Shown here: positions 8,880 to 16,810 of the stretch, in pieces | Numbering within the stretch: the stretch's first letter is position 1 | How the letters are laid out: each line of letters starts with the position of its first letter | Origin: Frankiales bacterium | GTDB lineage: Bacteria; Actinomycetota; Actinomycetes; Mycobacteriales; SCTD01 | Length of the DNA: 64,000 nucleotides | NCBI GenBank assembly: GCA_025966135.1 | Contig: JAOPVP010000082.1 | Coordinates: 1-64,000 of the forward strand | Reading direction: 5' to 3' | The notes under the pieces: generated by a model | Database searches by the model: none | What the model was told of the DNA's origin: nothing | Seen by the model: only the letters and a program-made list of their open reading frames with translations | Made by a program: the position numbers and the translations under genes

Positions 8880-9875
8880 TCAGGGGAGGAGCAGGCAGCT
8901 GTCGCCGAACTCGTGCCAGAGGAACCCGCGGGCCTGCGCCTCGGCGTAGGCCCGGGCCACGAGCTCGGGTCCGGCGACGGACTCGAGCAGCTTCACGTGG
9001 CTGGCGCCAGGGTCGTGCCATCCCGTGATGAGCCCGTCCACGACGCGAGCCGGCCGTTCGGGAGTCAGGACGAGGTCGGTCCAGCCGGACCCAGCTTCGC
9101 CGCCCGTGGTCTCCAGGGCCCGCGTCACGGTGGTGCCGACCGCCACGACCCGACCGCCCTGCCGCTTGACGTGCTGCACGAGGGACGCCGTCGCGGCAGG
9201 TACCCGGAACCGCTCGGTCGACGGTGGCTCACCGAGCTCGGCCGACGACACGCCGGTGTGCAGCAGGATCGGGGTGACGAGCACGCCGCGACGCGCGAGG
9301 TCGGTCACGACGGCCGGTGTGAAGGGCCTGCCGGCGCTCGGCATCTCAGCGCTTCCGGGTTCGACCGCGAAAAGGGTCTGGTAGTCCGCAAGCGGCCACC
9401 GCTCGGGCACATAGCCGTAGGCGATGGGCCGCCCCCGCCGCTCCAGCAGCGCGGTGACAGGACCTTCCAGCGCGACGCTCACGCGATGCAGGCGCACCTG
9501 CCCGGGTCGGGTCTCGAGCACCTCGAGCCAGGCTCCGGCGGGCAGGGAGATGCGCTCGCCGACACGGATGTCTGCGACCGGACCGAAGGACGGCGCGGGC
9601 GGCCGTACCTCGACGATCCAGGTCCTGTCGTCGAGCTCGGTCGCGAAGTGCACGACCACGTCGCTGCGATCCTCGCGCTGCCCGTCGAGGGCCGCCGGGA
9701 GGGTGGCGCTGGTGTTGACGACGACGAGGTCACCGGCCTTGAGAAACGAGGGCAGGCCGCGGAAGAGGGTGTCTGTCAGGCCCGACGGGGTGGCCACGAG
9801 CAGGCGCACTTCGTCGCGGGCCAGCCCGCGCACCTCGGGCGGGACGCTGGCGTTGTTGGTCGTGGCGAAGCTCAT
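8880..9875 (-). CDS. QueA-like S-adenosylmethionine:tRNA ribosyltransferase-isomerase family protein
   Basis: 331 residues with the overall QueA layout: DLVVVNTSATLPA near the N-terminus, a beta-barrel middle, and GGRVVAVGTTVTRALET in the C-terminal half, matching the QueA GTTSVRTLES region. Canonical QueA adds the cyclopentene ring in queuosine synthesis. Two QueA signatures differ here. The TAGLHFT motif reads SAGRPFT, losing its His, and HVGAGTFRPV reads HTGVSSAELG. No other queuosine gene is in the window. The gene overlaps the SDR gene by 4 bases. It is probably a paralogous actinobacterial subfamily whose true substrate is unknown. Family membership is confident, the reaction is not. 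Confidence 0.85.
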   Translation of the reverse strand: MSFATTNNASVPPEVRGLARDEVRLLVATPSGLTDTLFRGLPSFLKAGDLVVVNTSATLPAALDGQREDRSDVVVHFATELDDRTWIVEVRPPAPSFGPVADIRVGERISLPAGAWLEVLETRPGQVRLHRVSVALEGPVTALLERRGRPIAYGYVPERWPLADYQTLFAVEPGSAEMPSAGRPFTPAVVTDLARRGVLVTPILLHTGVSSAELGEPPSTERFRVPAATASLVQHVKRQGGRVVAVGTTVTRALETTGGEAGSGWTDLVLTPERPARVVDGLITGWHDPGASHVKLLESVAGPELVARAYAEAQARGFLWHEFGDSCLLLP

Positions 9876-10543
9876 CGGGAGACCGTCGGTAACAGCTCCG
9901 AGGCGCGGTAACGCCCGCTCGACAGGTCGAGCAGCGCCAGCATCGCGGGCACCACGGTCTCAGGCAGCGGCCGGTCGGAGATGTCCTCTCCCGGGAACGC
10001 CTCCCGCTGCATCTGGGTCCGCATGTCCCCAGGATCGAAGGCGAGGACCCGGAGCTGCGGCTGCTCCAGCGCGAGGACCGCGGTGAGCTGGTCGAGGGCC
10101 GCCTTGGCTGAGCCGTACCCGCCCCAGCCCGCATAGGCCTCGGTCCCCGCATCCGAGCTGACGTTGACAATCGTGCCGTGGCGCAACAACGGCAGGAGCA
10201 GCTGGACCAGAGCGAGCGGAGCGAAGACGTCCACCTCGTAGACCCGGCGCAGCTCGGCCAGCGGGTACTGCCGAAGCAGTGGCTGGGGAGAGGGGCCCAG
10301 GTAGCTGGCGTTGTTGACCAGCAGGTCAAGACGTCCGTGGGCCGCGACGGCCTCGAGCAGCTGCTGGCGGTGCTCAGGGTCGGTGACATCCCCTGGTATG
10401 ACGACAGCCTCGGCGGGCGCCGCCCTACGCAGGTCCTGGTCGTGACGAGCATCGAGGACGAGGGACCAGCCCTCTCCTGCCAGGGCGCGCCCCAAGGCCA
10501 GGCCGAGACCACGGGACGCGCCGGTGATGAGTGCGAGGGGCAT
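9872..10543 (-). CDS. SDR family oxidoreductase
   Basis: Classical short-chain dehydrogenase of 223 residues. The cofactor motif TGASRGLG is at 7-14, NNAS near 78-81, the catalytic Ser in IVNVSSDAG and the Tyr/Lys pair in YGSAK. It should use NAD(P)H on a small carbonyl or alcohol. It is the first gene of a two-gene unit with the QueA-like protein (4-base overlap). It is divergent from soxR, sharing an upstream region with a palindrome inside a good promoter, so redox-responsive control is likely. A GGAGG ribosome binding site precedes the ATG. Confidence 0.93.
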   Translation of the reverse strand: MPLALITGASRGLGLALGRALAGEGWSLVLDARHDQDLRRAAPAEAVVIPGDVTDPEHRQQLLEAVAAHGRLDLLVNNASYLGPSPQPLLRQYPLAELRRVYEVDVFAPLALVQLLLPLLRHGTIVNVSSDAGTEAYAGWGGYGSAKAALDQLTAVLALEQPQLRVLAFDPGDMRTQMQREAFPGEDISDRPLPETVVPAMLALLDLSSGRYRASELLPTVSR

Positions 10544-10554
10544 GAACGGCCTCC

Positions 10555-10605
10555 TTGACGTTGACGTGTGACCATCGTCATAGTTGAAGTCAACTTCATG
10601 TCAAG
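10555..10605 (-). promoter_or_regulatory. Probable SoxR operator and promoter of the SDR/QueA-like operon
   Basis: Read on the minus strand, TTGACA is followed after 16 bases by TATGAC, a good sigma-70-type promoter for the SDR gene. The spacer holds the palindrome TGAAGT-TG-ACTTCA. Its core, AAGTTGACTT, is one base from the AAGTTAACTT centre of enterobacterial SoxR boxes. MerR-family regulators bind in this way between -35 and -10. Outer arms CTTGAC and GTCAAG add further symmetry. Confidence 0.65.
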
Positions 10606-10616
10606 GGAGCTTCTCG

Positions 10617-11075
10617 GTGGGACCCGGAGACCTGCTCACGGTCGGCGATGTGGCGCGCCGCAGCGGCTTCGCCGCCTCTGCGCTGAGGTACTACGAGAGA
10701 GAGGGTTTGCTGGCCACCACGCGAACCGTCGGGGGGCAGCGCCGCTACGAGCGGAGCGCCCTGCGTCGACTCGCCTTCATCCGGGCGGCCCGCAACATCG
10801 GCTTGTCTCTCGAGGAGGTGCGCGAAGCCCTCCATCGGCTACCGGACGGCCGCACCCCCACCAAGGCGGACTGGGCCGCGCTGTCGAAGTCCTGGCGGTC
10901 GCGCCTTGACGAGCAGATCGCGGCCCTGCAGGCACTTCGGGACGGACTTGACTCCTGCATCGGGTGCGGCTGCCTGTCGTTGAAGCGCTGCGCGATCTCC
11001 AACCCGGGCGACGTCGCGGGCGCCGGCGCCAGCGGCGCGGTTTACCTGCCGCGGCCGCTCACCGTGGACATCTGA
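10617..11075 (+). CDS. soxR: SoxR-type MerR-family redox-sensing regulator
   Basis: 152-residue transcription factor. The N-terminal MerR winged helix (TVGDVARRSGFAASALRYYE) is followed by a dimerisation helix. The C-terminal iron-sulfur motif C-x2-C-x-C-x5-C is at Cys114, 117, 119 and 125 (CIGCGCLSLKRC). In actinobacteria SoxR usually responds to redox-cycling compounds and controls a few oxidoreductases. The GTG start is chosen because AGGGAG lies 7 bases upstream; a TTG 33 bases earlier would fall inside the operator. Divergent from the SDR gene, its likely target. It ends 12 bases from the convergent DrrB-like gene. Confidence 0.93.
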   Translation: MGPGDLLTVGDVARRSGFAASALRYYEREGLLATTRTVGGQRRYERSALRRLAFIRAARNIGLSLEEVREALHRLPDGRTPTKADWAALSKSWRSRLDEQIAALQALRDGLDSCIGCGCLSLKRCAISNPGDVAGAGASGAVYLPRPLTVDI

Positions 11076-11087
11076 GGGCGACCGCCC

Positions 11088-11879
11088 TCAGGCGACCTTG
11101 CGGTAGGACCGGACGGACAGGTAGCTGAAGACGACGAGGACGCCGAGGATCCACGACAGCGAGATGAGCAGGGGCCGCTGCAACGGCAGGCCGTCGTTGA
11201 GCATCGCGCGCACCGCGTCGCAGGTCGGCGTGACCGGCGTGGCCTTGGCGAAGGCCTGCAGCCAGCCCGGCATGGACTGCAGCGGCACGAACGCGGAGGA
11301 CGCGAAGGTCAGCGGGAAGAGCCAGACGAAGCCGGCCACGTTGGCTGTCTCGACGTCCTTCACCATCAGACCGATCCAGGCCGAGATCCACGAGAACGCG
11401 AAGCCGAAGAGCGCGGTCAGCGCGATCGCCCCGAGGAGCCCGAGCGTGGACGACGGACGCAGACCCACGGCCACCCCGACGACAGCCATGATGAGCACGA
11501 CGCCGACCATGCGGACGAGGTCACCGAGCGTGCGGCCGGCAAGGACGGCCGAGCGCGAGATCGGCAGGGAGCGGAGCCGGTCGACGATGCCCTTGCTCAG
11601 GTCCTCGGCCAGGCCGACGCCGGTCGAGGTGGAGGCGAAAGCGGTGGTCTGCACAAAGATGCCGGCCATCAGGTAGTTCACGTACGAGATGGGCCCGGTG
11701 TTGATCGCACCGCCGAAGACATAGCGGAACAGCAGCACGAACAGGACGGGCTGCACCGTCGAGAAGACGAGCAGCTCCGGCTGCCGCGTGGTGTGGCGCA
11801 GGGCTCGCCCGGCAAGGACGAGGGTGTCCTGGACGGCGTACCGCAAGCCTCCGCCGGGAACGGTGTCGAGGGCGGTCAT
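11088..11879 (-). CDS. ABC-2 type permease (DrrB-like)
   Basis: Membrane subunit of 263 residues with about six transmembrane segments. It has the DrrB/ABC-2 hallmarks QPVLFVLLFRYVFGGAI and GIVDRLRSLPISRSAVLAGR. It pairs with the DrrA-like ATPase, whose stop it overlaps by 4 bases. DrrAB systems export hydrophobic compounds such as anthracyclines, but homologues are common in actinobacteria that make none. There is no biosynthetic cluster beside it, so the cargo is unknown. Confidence 0.94.
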   Translation of the reverse strand: MTALDTVPGGGLRYAVQDTLVLAGRALRHTTRQPELLVFSTVQPVLFVLLFRYVFGGAINTGPISYVNYLMAGIFVQTTAFASTSTGVGLAEDLSKGIVDRLRSLPISRSAVLAGRTLGDLVRMVGVVLIMAVVGVAVGLRPSSTLGLLGAIALTALFGFAFSWISAWIGLMVKDVETANVAGFVWLFPLTFASSAFVPLQSMPGWLQAFAKATPVTPTCDAVRAMLNDGLPLQRPLLISLSWILGVLVVFSYLSVRSYRKVA

Positions 11880-12838
11880 GGGGTCTCGTCCTCCACATCG
11901 GAGCTCTCGGCCAGGTGGCCGGTGAGGGTCAGGAACACGTCGTCGAGGGTGGGCCGCCGCAACCCCAGCTCGCTGACCTCGAGGCCAGCGGTGGTGAGAG
12001 CCCGGGCCGCCTTCGCCACCAGCGCGATGCCGGTCGCCGGAACCGCGAGCTCGCCGGTGGCCAGCCGCTTCACCTCACCTGTCTTCAGCGCGGCGAGGAC
12101 GGAGGCGACGGTATCGGCGTCGTCGGGCGACGACGGTCGGGCCACCAGGACGGACCCGCCGACCTTGTCCTTGAGCTCGTCGGAGGTGCCTTCGGCAATG
12201 ACCCGGCCACCGTCGACGACGGCGATCCGATCCGCGAGCCGGTCGGCCTCTTCGAGGTACTGGGTGGTCAGCAGCAGGGTCGTGCCGTCTCGGACGAGGT
12301 CCTCGATGACCTCCCAGAGCGCCAGGCGGGACCGTGGGTCCAGGCCGGTGGTGGGTTCGTCGAGGAACAGCACCTTCGGCCGGTTGACGAGCGAGGCCGC
12401 GAGGTCGAGCCGGCGTCGCATGCCGCCGGAGTACGTCTTCACGACCCGGTTCGCGGCCTGGGTCAGCTCGAACCGCTCCAGGAGCGCGTCTGCCCGGGAC
12501 AGCACCTCGGCCTTGGGGAGGTGGTAGAGCCGCCCGACGAGCCGGAGGTTCTCCATCCCGGTGAGCTTCTCGTCGACCGCGGCGTACTGCCCTGCGAGCC
12601 CGATCACCCGCCGCACCTGCTCGGCCTGCTTCACCGCGTCGAGGCCGAGCACGCTCGCCCGCCCGCTGTCGGGCGCGAGCAGTGTGGCCAGGACCCGGAC
12701 GGTCGTTGTCTTGCCGGCCCCGTTGGGGCCGAGCAGGCCGAGCACCGTGCCTTCCGGCAAGGAGAACGAGACCCCGTCGAGGGCCTTGGTCTTGCCGAAC
12801 GTCTTGACGAGCTCCTCGACGACGACGGCGTCGGACAT
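11876..12838 (-). CDS. Daunorubicin-resistance-type ABC ATPase (DrrA-like)
   Basis: ATP-binding subunit of 320 residues. Walker A is GPNGAGKTTT, the signature YSGGMRRRLDLA, and Walker B with D-loop LFLDEPTTGLDPRSR, followed by TTQYLEEADRLADRIAVV. GLAGQYAAVDEKLTGMENL is the DrrA-type Q-loop region, and the C-terminal 80 residues are a DUF4162-like extension. The frame is open far upstream, but the ATG before SDAVVVEELVKTFG is preceded by GGAGGTGGA. First gene of a two-gene operon with the DrrB-like permease; its promoter lies in the 69-base gap facing hemW. Confidence 0.95.
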   Translation of the reverse strand: MSDAVVVEELVKTFGKTKALDGVSFSLPEGTVLGLLGPNGAGKTTTVRVLATLLAPDSGRASVLGLDAVKQAEQVRRVIGLAGQYAAVDEKLTGMENLRLVGRLYHLPKAEVLSRADALLERFELTQAANRVVKTYSGGMRRRLDLAASLVNRPKVLFLDEPTTGLDPRSRLALWEVIEDLVRDGTTLLLTTQYLEEADRLADRIAVVDGGRVIAEGTSDELKDKVGGSVLVARPSSPDDADTVASVLAALKTGEVKRLATGELAVPATGIALVAKAARALTTAGLEVSELGLRRPTLDDVFLTLTGHLAESSDVEDETP

Positions 12839-12907
12839 TCCACCTCCAGGGTGATCGCTCCCACCGTAACCGCGACCAGCGACAGCGTCGAAGGCGTTTA
12901 GCGTGGG

Positions 12908-14098
12908 GTGGTGCCCGGTCAGCTGCCCGACGGAGAGCCCGCCCCGAGCGACGGGTCGTTGCCGGAGCCCGCGCTGCGACGCCTGGGCGAGCGGCCGTTC
13001 GGCGTCTACGTGCACGTCCCGTTCTGTCGCACGCGCTGTGGCTACTGCGACTTCAACACCTACACCGACCTGGGTTCCCTCCAAGGCTCGTACGGCGACA
13101 CCGTCGTGCGGGAGATCCGGTTGGCCCGCCAGGTCCTCGGCAAGCCGCCCCCGGTGCAGACCGTGTTCGTCGGCGGGGGCACACCCACCCTGCTGCCCAG
13201 CCGCGACCTGGCCAAGGTCCTCCGGGCCATCGACGACGAGCTCGGCCTGGCTCCGGGCGCCGAGGTCACGACGGAGGCCAACCCCGACTCGGTCGACGCC
13301 CGGTCGCTGGCCGAGTTGCGCGCGGCCGGCTTCACACGGGTCAGCTTTGGCATGCAGTCCGCCGTACCGCATGTGCTCGAGGTGCTGGACCGGACACACA
13401 CGCCGGGACGGCCGCAGGAGGCCGTCCTCGAGGCGAAGGCTGCCGGCTTCGAGCAGGTGTCGCTGGACCTCATCTACGGTGCACCGGGAGAGTCCGACGG
13501 CGACTGGCAGACCTCCCTCGATGCGGCTCTTGCCGCCGAGCCCACGCACGTCTCCGCCTACGCGCTCATCGTGGAGGAGGGCACCAAGCTCGGCGCTCAG
13601 GTCCGGCGCGGCGAGGTCCCCATGCCTGACGACGACGTGCTCGCCGACCGCTATCTCATGGCGGAGGAGACCCTCGGGGCCCTGGGTTGGTACGAGGTCT
13701 CCAACTGGGGTGAGCCGTGCCGTCACAACCTGGCGTACTGGCAGGGCGGCGACTGGTGGGGTGCGGGTCCGGGAGCGCACAGTCACGTCGCCGGGGTGCG
13801 TTGGTGGAACGCCAAGCACCCCACGGCGTACGCGCAGCGGCTGGGCGACGGCCTGAGCCCGGCGTTGGCCGGGGAGGTGCTCAGCGAGGAGGACCGGCGC
13901 GTGGAGCGGGTCCTGCTGGAGGTCCGCTTACGGGACGGGCTGCCGTTGGAGGTGCTGCGACCGGCCGGGCTCGCGGCTGCGGCACGGTTCCTCGACGACG
14001 GGTTGCTGGAGCTGCTGCCGTACCAGCAGGGGAAAGCGGTCCTGACGCTGCGTGGGCGACTGCTCGCCGACGCCGTCGTGCGCGAGCTCGTCGATTAA
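12908..14098 (+). CDS. hemW: Radical SAM protein HemW (heme chaperone / coproporphyrinogen dehydrogenase-like)
   Basis: 396 residues. The radical SAM cluster motif C-x3-C-x2-C is at Cys40, 44 and 47 (PFCRTRCGYC), followed by FVGGGTPTLLP and TTEANPDSV. A C-terminal HemN domain is present. HemW proteins bind heme and deliver it, and differ from true HemN enzymes. Two adjacent GTG codons could start translation; the first is used. The lepA-hemW neighbourhood common in bacteria is broken here by the 12-kb accessory stretch. The 3' end meets a broken DUF4870 gene on the other strand. Confidence 0.95.
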   Translation: MVPGQLPDGEPAPSDGSLPEPALRRLGERPFGVYVHVPFCRTRCGYCDFNTYTDLGSLQGSYGDTVVREIRLARQVLGKPPPVQTVFVGGGTPTLLPSRDLAKVLRAIDDELGLAPGAEVTTEANPDSVDARSLAELRAAGFTRVSFGMQSAVPHVLEVLDRTHTPGRPQEAVLEAKAAGFEQVSLDLIYGAPGESDGDWQTSLDAALAAEPTHVSAYALIVEEGTKLGAQVRRGEVPMPDDDVLADRYLMAEETLGALGWYEVSNWGEPCRHNLAYWQGGDWWGAGPGAHSHVAGVRWWNAKHPTAYAQRLGDGLSPALAGEVLSEEDRRVERVLLEVRLRDGLPLEVLRPAGLAAAARFLDDGLLELLPYQQGKAVLTLRGRLLADAVVRELVD

Positions 14099-14398
14099 CG
14101 CACGAAGCGGATGGTGAGCGGGTACCTGTAGAGCTGGCGCTTGGCCGCCGCGACGGTCGCGATGATCGCCAGCACCGCAGCGCCGACGGCGATCGCCAGC
14201 AGCAGGACGAGGCCGATCACGACCGATCAAGATGGCGCTCACCACGGCGGCGATGAGCAACGTGAGGTGGGAATCGAGAGCCTCGGCGGCATGGTGGCGG
14301 GTGAACTGCTTGTTCGGGTCGTCCTTGCTGATCAGGTAGATGACCAGCGGACCCCTGCGGTGACGCAGGGCACAGGAGGGAAAACCGGCCGCACCCAA
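14095..14398 (-). pseudogene. Frameshifted DUF4870 membrane protein gene
   Basis: Reading the minus strand, GPLVIYLISKDDPNKQFT and the following NHL-like helix are typical of DUF4870 proteins, but the frame then turns into Arg/Pro-rich nonsense. The expected continuation, ending in QLYRYPLTIRFVR and a stop, is in another frame. At the junction CCGATCA is repeated with a period of 10 bases (14213-14219 and 14223-14229). Removing one 10-base unit restores a single frame. The usual N-terminal residues are also absent or altered. A sequencing error is less likely than a tandem duplication, but cannot be excluded. Confidence 0.65.
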
Positions 14399-14559
14399 CG
14401 CGCACCGGTAGGCTGATCGCCAGGACGTCAGTCCTCACCAGTCGGGCACCCTGCCCGCACGGTCGCTCGTGTGTCGTGCTTCGTCCCTCCGGGACCCCGC
14501 CGCTTGAGCACTCTCGCGGCCCGAACGCGTTGCACCACGAGCCTCACGGAGTCTTTGTC

Positions 14560-16029
14560 TTGCCTGGCTATGCCAATCCCCGTCGTCCCCGCACGTCCTC
14601 GAACGGTCGTTCCCGCACCTCCCGTCCGGCGCCCCAGCCGGTGAAGAGCGAGCTCGAGGTCGGCCTCGACGCCGCCGCCGAGCTCTCGGTCGCCGCGGCC
14701 GGCGAGCCGGTGCCGTCCTTCGCCTCCCTCGGGCTTCCCGAGAAGCTGATCAACGCGTTGTCGCGGCGTGGCGTGACGGAGCCGTTCGCCATCCAGGCCC
14801 GCGCCCTGCCGGATGCAGTCGCCGGTCGCGACATCCTCGGTCGCGGCCAGACCGGGTCCGGTAAGACCCTCGCCTTCGGCCTGCCGCTGCTGACGCGGCT
14901 CCTCGGCGGACCGCGCGCACCCCGCACCCCGCGCGGCCTCGTGCTCGTGCCGACCCGTGAGCTCGCGCAGCAGGTGCACGACGCGCTCGCCCCCCTGGGT
15001 CAGGCGCTCGACCTCAAGCTCATGACCATCTACGGCGGTGCCTCGATGGGTCGTCAGATCGACCAGCTCCGCCGCGGCGTCGACATCGTCGTCGCCACCC
15101 CCGGTCGCCTGCAGGACCTCATCGACCAGCGCGAGTGCGACCTCTCGCAGGTCGTCATCACGGTCCTCGACGAGGCTGACCACATGGCCGACCTCGGCTT
15201 CATGCCCGCTGTCACCGCGCTGCTCGACCTCACACCGTCCAACGGCCAGCGGATGCTGTTCTCCGCGACGCTCGACCGCGGCGTCGACAAGCTGGCGCGG
15301 GCCTACCTCAAGACCCCGGCGATGCACGCCGTCGCCCCGGCCGCGTCGCCGGTCGACACGATGGACCACCTGGCCTTCGCCGTGCAGCGCGATGCCAAGG
15401 TCGCCGTCGCCACCGAGATCGCCTCCCGCCCGGCACGGACGCTGTTCTTCGTCCGCACCAAGCACGGCGCCGACCGCCTCGCGATGCAGCTCAGCACCTC
15501 CGGCGTGAACGCCATGGCGATCCACGGCAACCTCACTCAGAACGCCCGCAAGCGCGCCCTGGAGGGCTTTGCCCACGGCCATGCCCGGGTGCTCGTCGCC
15601 ACGGACGTCGCGGCGCGCGGCATCCACGTCGACGACGTCGACCTGGTCGTGCACTACGACCCGCCGGCCGACCACAAGGACTACCTGCACCGTTCCGGCC
15701 GCACAGCGCGCGCCGGTGCCCGTGGCACCGTCGTCTCGCTGCTGCTCTCCGACGAGGTCCGCGACAACCAGCGCCTGCGTGAGCGCGCCGGTGTCGAGGT
15801 CAGCGCCCAGTCAGTGGTTCCCGGCCACCCTGCGGTGCGGGCGATCGCCGAGTCCGGCGAACCGGTCGTCGTGACGACGCCTGCGCGCATGGCCTACTCG
15901 GACCGTCCCGGCCGCACAGGTGGTCCACGCCGCAGCTACAGCGACCGCGCGGGTCGTCCCCAGGGCGACCGCACCGGCCGTCCGCAAAGTGACCGCCCGG
16001 CCCGGCGCAGCCCGAGCAGCTCGCGCTAG
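14560..16029 (+). CDS. DEAD-box ATP-dependent RNA helicase
   Basis: RNA helicase of about 489 residues. The motifs appear in order: a Q motif at FAIQARALP, motif I GQTGSGKT, PTRELAQQ, TPGR, the DEAD box in VLDEADHMADLGF, SAT, and motif VI HRSGRTARAG. A basic, low-complexity tail rich in Ser-Asp-Arg-Pro-Gly follows. Such proteins remodel structured RNA in cold adaptation, ribosome assembly or mRNA decay. The TTG start is preferred because GGAG lies 8 bases before it. A GTG 84 bases upstream is an alternative without a visible ribosome binding site. Confidence 0.93.
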   Translation: MPGYANPRRPRTSSNGRSRTSRPAPQPVKSELEVGLDAAAELSVAAAGEPVPSFASLGLPEKLINALSRRGVTEPFAIQARALPDAVAGRDILGRGQTGSGKTLAFGLPLLTRLLGGPRAPRTPRGLVLVPTRELAQQVHDALAPLGQALDLKLMTIYGGASMGRQIDQLRRGVDIVVATPGRLQDLIDQRECDLSQVVITVLDEADHMADLGFMPAVTALLDLTPSNGQRMLFSATLDRGVDKLARAYLKTPAMHAVAPAASPVDTMDHLAFAVQRDAKVAVATEIASRPARTLFFVRTKHGADRLAMQLSTSGVNAMAIHGNLTQNARKRALEGFAHGHARVLVATDVAARGIHVDDVDLVVHYDPPADHKDYLHRSGRTARAGARGTVVSLLLSDEVRDNQRLRERAGVEVSAQSVVPGHPAVRAIAESGEPVVVTTPARMAYSDRPGRTGGPRRSYSDRAGRPQGDRTGRPQSDRPARRSPSSSR

Positions 16030-16433
16030 TTCCGCCGGGTGACCGCGAAGCGGTAGCCCTGTACCAGAACGGCCAGCAGCAGGCTCAAGGCGATCCCGGA
16101 CCGGGTCGCCTTGAGCGGCGTCTGCCGGTACGACGAGGGGCGGGCCCGGCCGTCCGGCGACAGCTCCACCGCGATGGTGGTGCCTACCCGCGGGAGGGGA
16201 GCCACGTGCAGCACGACCTCCTTGCCCGATGCGTCGGCGAGGACGCCCTTGTCGGACTGCCCGGTCACGGTGGCGACCGTCGTACGCGCGCCTGACCAGC
16301 TCGAGCGGTCGGCGAGCAGGAGCACCATCCCGAGGGCGACGCCGACGACCGCGGCGAGCACGAGGACGACGAGCTGGGTCGTGACCCCCGAGCGTCGAGG
16401 GTGGGTGCGGGCGGTCAGGTCGATCAGGGCCAC
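16026..16433 (-). CDS. Two-pass membrane protein, DUF3592-like
   Basis: 135 residues. One hydrophobic segment lies near residues 19-42 and a second near 108-126, with a soluble part of about 65 residues between them that is probably extracytoplasmic and has beta-type spacing. The layout resembles DUF3592 proteins, whose function is unknown. The GTG start is near the cytosolic N-terminus (TARTHPRRSG). It overlaps the 3' end of the helicase gene by 4 bases in convergent orientation. Confidence 0.7.
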   Translation of the reverse strand: MALIDLTARTHPRRSGVTTQLVVLVLAAVVGVALGMVLLLADRSSWSGARTTVATVTGQSDKGVLADASGKEVVLHVAPLPRVGTTIAVELSPDGRARPSSYRQTPLKATRSGIALSLLLAVLVQGYRFAVTRRN

Positions 16434-16484
16434 CGCCTCATCCTGCCAGGCAGCCGTGGCACCGGTGGAGCCCGTGCGGCCCTG

Positions 16485-16664
16485 CTATGCCGCCACAGGG
16501 GTGAGCACGGTCCGCAGCCCGCGCAGCAGCTCGCGCTCGTTGCGCAGGTCCTGCCGCAGCCGCGCACTGTCGGTGTGCCGGATCTCGGTGGAGATGTTGC
16601 CGAGCCTGCGCTCGACCAGGTCCACCAGAGCTTCGCCTTGCTGCCGATCGATCTCGATGTTCAT
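16485..16664 (-). CDS. Small conserved-looking hypothetical protein (59 aa)
   Basis: Short, highly charged, helical protein ([20 protein letters not shown] at the N-terminus). An ATG with a good GGAGGA ribosome binding site 6-7 bases upstream supports it as a real gene. There is no membrane segment. It sits 51 bases upstream of the DUF3592-like gene on the same strand and faces away from hrcA. Function not recognised. Confidence 0.65.
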   Translation of the reverse strand: MNIEIDRQQGEALVDLVERRLGNISTEIRHTDSARLRQDLRNERELLRGLRTVLTPVAA

Positions 16665-16771
16665 CAGCCGTCCTCCGACGACAAGCGTTCTCTTCTCGGG
16701 GCACCTCGTCCAGCGATAGCGCCGCGACAACGGCTGGTCGCCGCACACCGACCCTCTCGCCGAGTAGTCTT

Positions 16772-16796
16772 TGGCACTCACCTGAGACGAGTGCCA
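16772..16796 (+). promoter_or_regulatory. CIRCE operator (HrcA binding site)
   Basis: TGGCACTC, nine bases, GAGTGCCA: perfect 8-base arms with the 9-base spacing of CIRCE. The arms differ from the consensus TTAGCACTC mainly by G for A, as often in high-GC genomes. It lies 14 bases before the hrcA start and overlaps its ribosome binding site region, so hrcA-dnaJ is autorepressed by HrcA. Confidence 0.93.
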
Positions 16797-16810
16797 GGAG
16801 GTGCCGCAGC

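Noticed and set aside
11088..12838. Part of an antibiotic biosynthesis cluster
   Set aside because: The DrrAB-type exporter has no biosynthetic genes beside it; neighbours are soxR and hemW.
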